A stretch of DNA of 5,936 nt, taken from positions 1 through 5,936 of the forward strand of contig CANHYD010000156.1 in NCBI GenBank assembly GCA_947464705.1, given 5' to 3'. Of the stretch, positions 3,682 through 5,936 are shown one piece after another. Source of the stretch: Verrucomicrobiota bacterium. GTDB taxonomy: Bacteria > Verrucomicrobiota > Verrucomicrobiia > Limisphaerales > UBA9464. Both the position numbers and the translations under genes were made by a program. A model generated the notes under the pieces. It saw only the letters and a program-made list of their open reading frames with translations. It was not told the origin of the DNA and ran no database searches. Every line of letters starts with the position of its first letter. Position 1 is the first letter of the stretch.

Positions 3682-5936
3682 TTACTTCCCTTCTTCGTGG
3701 GCGTGGGTCCCACCGGCCGCCGGAGCGATCGGATGTTTGGCCAGGTAGTCGTCCACATCAGTGGTCACCACCAGGCGTCCCCACATCACCGGCCAGTGAC
3801 CCGGGAATGTGCAAATATACTCGTAGTCACCCGCTTGCGTGGGCGCCGTCAATTTGAGCGTGGCTCGGTTGCCCGATTCTACCAAGCGGGTGGCACCCAC
3901 CACGGCCGGAAGCGCCGGCACATAGGCACGTCCCTCACGGTCCAGAGCTCCCGGTTGCATCGCATCGGCCGCAGCGCCCACCGCTTCTCGGGCACCCGGC
4001 TTCACGATCACCAGGTTGTGGGGCATGAAGTCGTCGTTCTCGAGGACGATCTCGAAGGGCTTGCCCGCCTCCACAACCAGACGCGGCACGTCGTAGCGCA
4101 TCTGCTCACGCACCGTGCGGATGACGAACACCGATACCCGGAGCTGCTTGAGCTGAGCGCGCAACGCTGCCGCCGCCGACTCCGGCATCAAGCCTGCGAG
4201 ATCAGAAGCCGTCTGCAGAGCGTCCACATAGCCGATATCCGTACGGGATTCGGCCGGGACCGCCGTTGCCCAACGGACCAAGGCTGTCGCCGCGGTGCCC
4301 GCCGAGGGAGCATTCCAGGCCGTGCGAGGCAATTGACGCAAGCCCTGAGCGGCCGCAGGCACACTGTCACCCTGGGCAATCAATTGCGCGAAGAGGTTGA
4401 ACACCTCGTCGGGCTTCTCGTTCATGCTGAGCAAGGCACGCATCGCGGCGCGACGCAGGCCACCGGCACCATCCACCGACACCGGAATGCGGACATTCCT
4501 GGCCGGGGCCGGCACAGCCCTCTGCGAGGCGACTTCCTGACGGGCGGCGTCCAGCAAGGTCAGGTTGAAGCCGTTCAGGCGCTGGCCGAGATCTCCCTCG
4601 GTGCGATTCCAGACCGAGACGGCCTCCACCGGTTGCTCGGAGCCGAGGTCCACTTCCCACCAAGGGTTGCGATCGTTCTCCGCGGAGTGGGTCTGCGATC
4701 CGGAGGCGAACGATCCGTCATTGTTGCCATCAATGGCATGAGAAGCCTCGCCCGAGTTGGACGTGGTCGATTGGCTGGCCTTGCCACGACGAGCGATGTT
4801 CTGGGCACCCGACCAGACTTCCACCTCGGCCAGGGTCAGAGTTCCGCGCCGGGGCAATTCAATGCGCACGTAACGGGCCCCGCCCTTCTTGGAGGCATCA
4901 GTCACCAGCTTGGATTCGCCGGAGACCACCGGCCGAACCAGACCATAGGCCTTGGCCCGGAAGTCCGGATCGCTGACCAGCGGAATGCCGGCCAACAAGT
5001 CCGCCAGAGCGGCCGGCTTGGCAGAGGCCGTTTGCCAGAGCGCATCGAACGAACCGTCCACCAAGGCCAACGAAGCCCACGCCGCGGCCCGGGTGGTCGC
5101 ATGGGCGCTCTTCGTTCCCAGTTCGCTCAAGCGCGCCCGCTGCGCCTTCAGCTCGTCAACCGGCTGACCGGGCAACAAACGGGCCAAACTCGAAAGGGCT
5201 TCGTCCGCGCGGGACTCAGGTTTCTCGAGCAAGCTCAGAAGCAGCGTCGAGCGCGAAACCTTGCGCAGCGTCGCCAGCTCATTGAGGGCCACACCGCGAT
5301 CGGCATCCGGCACTCCGGCGCGCCCCAACAGGTCGGCCAGCACGGGCTCAACCCGAGGCAGCTTCAGGATCTCCGCCGTGCTGAGCGACTTGAGCAGATA
5401 CTGCAAGCCGGCCGGATTGTTCTGCGCCAGCGGACGCCCGTCGGCAATCGCCTTGCGCCACTGAGGCTCCAACTGGCGGAGGGTCTCCTTGAGGGTGTAT
5501 TCGAGGTAGTAATCCAGTGGTCGCTTGAGGATGGCCAGAGCCACCTCTGCGGCCTCGGCCGAGCGGAAGAAGCTCGCACCGCGGACAGCCTCCAGACGGA
5601 CACGCGGGTTCTCGTCGTCGGCCAACTTGGCGAAGAGCGCCAGGGCATTGGGAACGCGGTCACGCCAGTAGCAGAGAACACGGCCAGCGGCGGCGCGGGC
5701 ATTGGCCTCCGGTGAATTCAGCATGCGGGTCAGGCGCTCGGCATCCACCACGTTGTGCCACTGGTGGACCCACAGGGCCTCCATCATGTGGTGCTCGTAG
5801 TTGGCATCCTTGGCATCCAAACCAGCGGCCCATTGACGCACACCCGCGATGACCTTGGTCGTGTCGCGCTTGCCCAACTCGATCTTAGCCAGCTCGCGGG
5901 TCTGGTTCTCCGGCTCCTTGAGCAAGTCCAACAGAG
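3682..5936 (-). CDS. Large HEAT-repeat / F5-8 type C / azurin-like copper domain protein (5' end outside window)
   Basis: The reading frame is open to the right edge, so the N-terminal part is missing; about 750 residues are visible (numbered here from the codon at 5931). Residues about 1-340 are alpha-helical HEAT-like repeats (for example RMLNSPEANARAAAGRVL and ADDENPRVRLEAVRGASF). Residues about 352-484 look like an F5/8 type C (discoidin) carbohydrate-binding-like domain (YVRIELPRRGTLTLAEVEVW, HAIDGNNDG, WWEVDLG). A further helical stretch follows. Residues about 598-724 form an azurin/auracyanin-like cupredoxin with His638 in MPHNLVIV, and Cys707, His712 and Met716 in CTFPGHWPVM, the complete type 1 copper set with azurin spacing. 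The tail ends GGTHAHEEGK. The family resembles very long secreted PVC-group proteins whose N-termini often carry a beta-propeller dehydrogenase-like domain and sometimes a haem CxxCH motif; no CxxCH is in the visible part. The likely role is extracytoplasmic electron transfer, with the helical and discoidin parts mediating binding; the substrate is unknown. Confidence 0.87.
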   Translation of the reverse strand, partial: LLDLLKEPENQTRELAKIELGKRDTTKVIAGVRQWAAGLDAKDANYEHHMMEALWVHQWHNVVDAERLTRMLNSPEANARAAAGRVLCYWRDRVPNALALFAKLADDENPRVRLEAVRGASFFRSAEAAEVALAILKRPLDYYLEYTLKETLRQLEPQWRKAIADGRPLAQNNPAGLQYLLKSLSTAEILKLPRVEPVLADLLGRAGVPDADRGVALNELATLRKVSRSTLLLSLLEKPESRADEALSSLARLLPGQPVDELKAQRARLSELGTKSAHATTRAAAWASLALVDGSFDALWQTASAKPAALADLLAGIPLVSDPDFRAKAYGLVRPVVSGESKLVTDASKKGGARYVRIELPRRGTLTLAEVEVWSGAQNIARRGKASQSTTSNSGEASHAIDGNNDGSFASGSQTHSAENDRNPWWEVDLGSEQPVEAVSVWNRTEGDLGQRLNGFNLTLLDAARQEVASQRAVPAPARNVRIPVSVDGAGGLRRAAMRALLSMNEKPDEVFNLFAQLIAQGDSVPAAAQGLRQLPRTAWNAPSAGTAATALVRWATAVPAESRTDIGYVDALQTASDLAGLMPESAAAALRAQLKQLRVSVFVIRTVREQMRYDVPRLVVEAGKPFEIVLENDDFMPHNLVIVKPGAREAVGAAADAMQPGALDREGRAYVPALPAVVGATRLVESGNRATLKLTAPTQAGDYEYICTFPGHWPVMWGRLVVTTDVDDYLAKHPIAPAAGGTHAHEEGK

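Noticed and set aside
3697..5715. A 672-codon open frame on the plus strand, antisense to the azurin-domain gene
   Set aside because: Its translation is rich in Arg, Gly, His and Gln with no recognisable domain, while the minus strand encodes clear HEAT, discoidin-like and azurin-like domains across the same bases. Long antisense frames are expected opposite GC-rich genes with biased third positions.

Overview
The window looks like chromosome of a GC-rich (roughly 60-65 % by eye) member of the Verrucomicrobiota, most like the Pedosphaera/Limisphaera group. This is inferred from protein style, not from a marker gene. The clues are a pseudopilin with the FTLIELLVVIAIIAILA N-terminus and a degenerate H-X9-DG-like C-terminus, a secreted protein ending in a DxDxDG segment plus a 'TRFYR' terminal domain, and a very long secreted HEAT / F5-8 type C / azurin-like protein. 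None of the genes shows a strong Shine-Dalgarno sequence.

Layout. Positions 1-350 hold no gene. They are a tandem array of a 137/138-bp unit (two full copies and a 75-bp third), and each full unit contains four short perfect hairpins. Positions 351-489 are a non-coding leader with small direct repeats. Three plus-strand genes follow: a type II secretion/type IV-like pseudopilin (490-1257), a secreted choice-of-anchor M-type protein (1306-2415) and a His-rich lipoprotein (2430-2927). Gaps of about 48 and 14 nt make co-transcription plausible. A convergent intergenic region (2928-3047) carries a terminator-like hairpin. On the minus strand lie an SRPBCC-fold protein (3524-3048) and, upstream of it, the 3' portion of a large gene (5936-3682) that runs off the right edge. 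A clear rho-independent terminator (3633-3664) separates these two minus-strand genes.

How the genes may work together. The plus-strand trio is entirely cell-envelope or secretory. In actinobacteria the choice-of-anchor M domain family is linked to surface-anchored proteins of metal-type ABC transporter loci. Here it is followed directly by a lipoprotein with a dense His cluster (HDHAGAHKHEHRAPHGG), so a two-protein envelope metal-binding unit is a reasonable but unproven reading. The large minus-strand protein carries a complete type 1 copper ligand set in its C-terminal azurin-like domain, which suggests an extracytoplasmic electron-transfer role. The SRPBCC protein has no visible functional link to its neighbours.

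No CRISPR array, tRNA, rRNA, transposase or phage gene was recognised. The least explained element is the multi-hairpin tandem repeat at the left edge.
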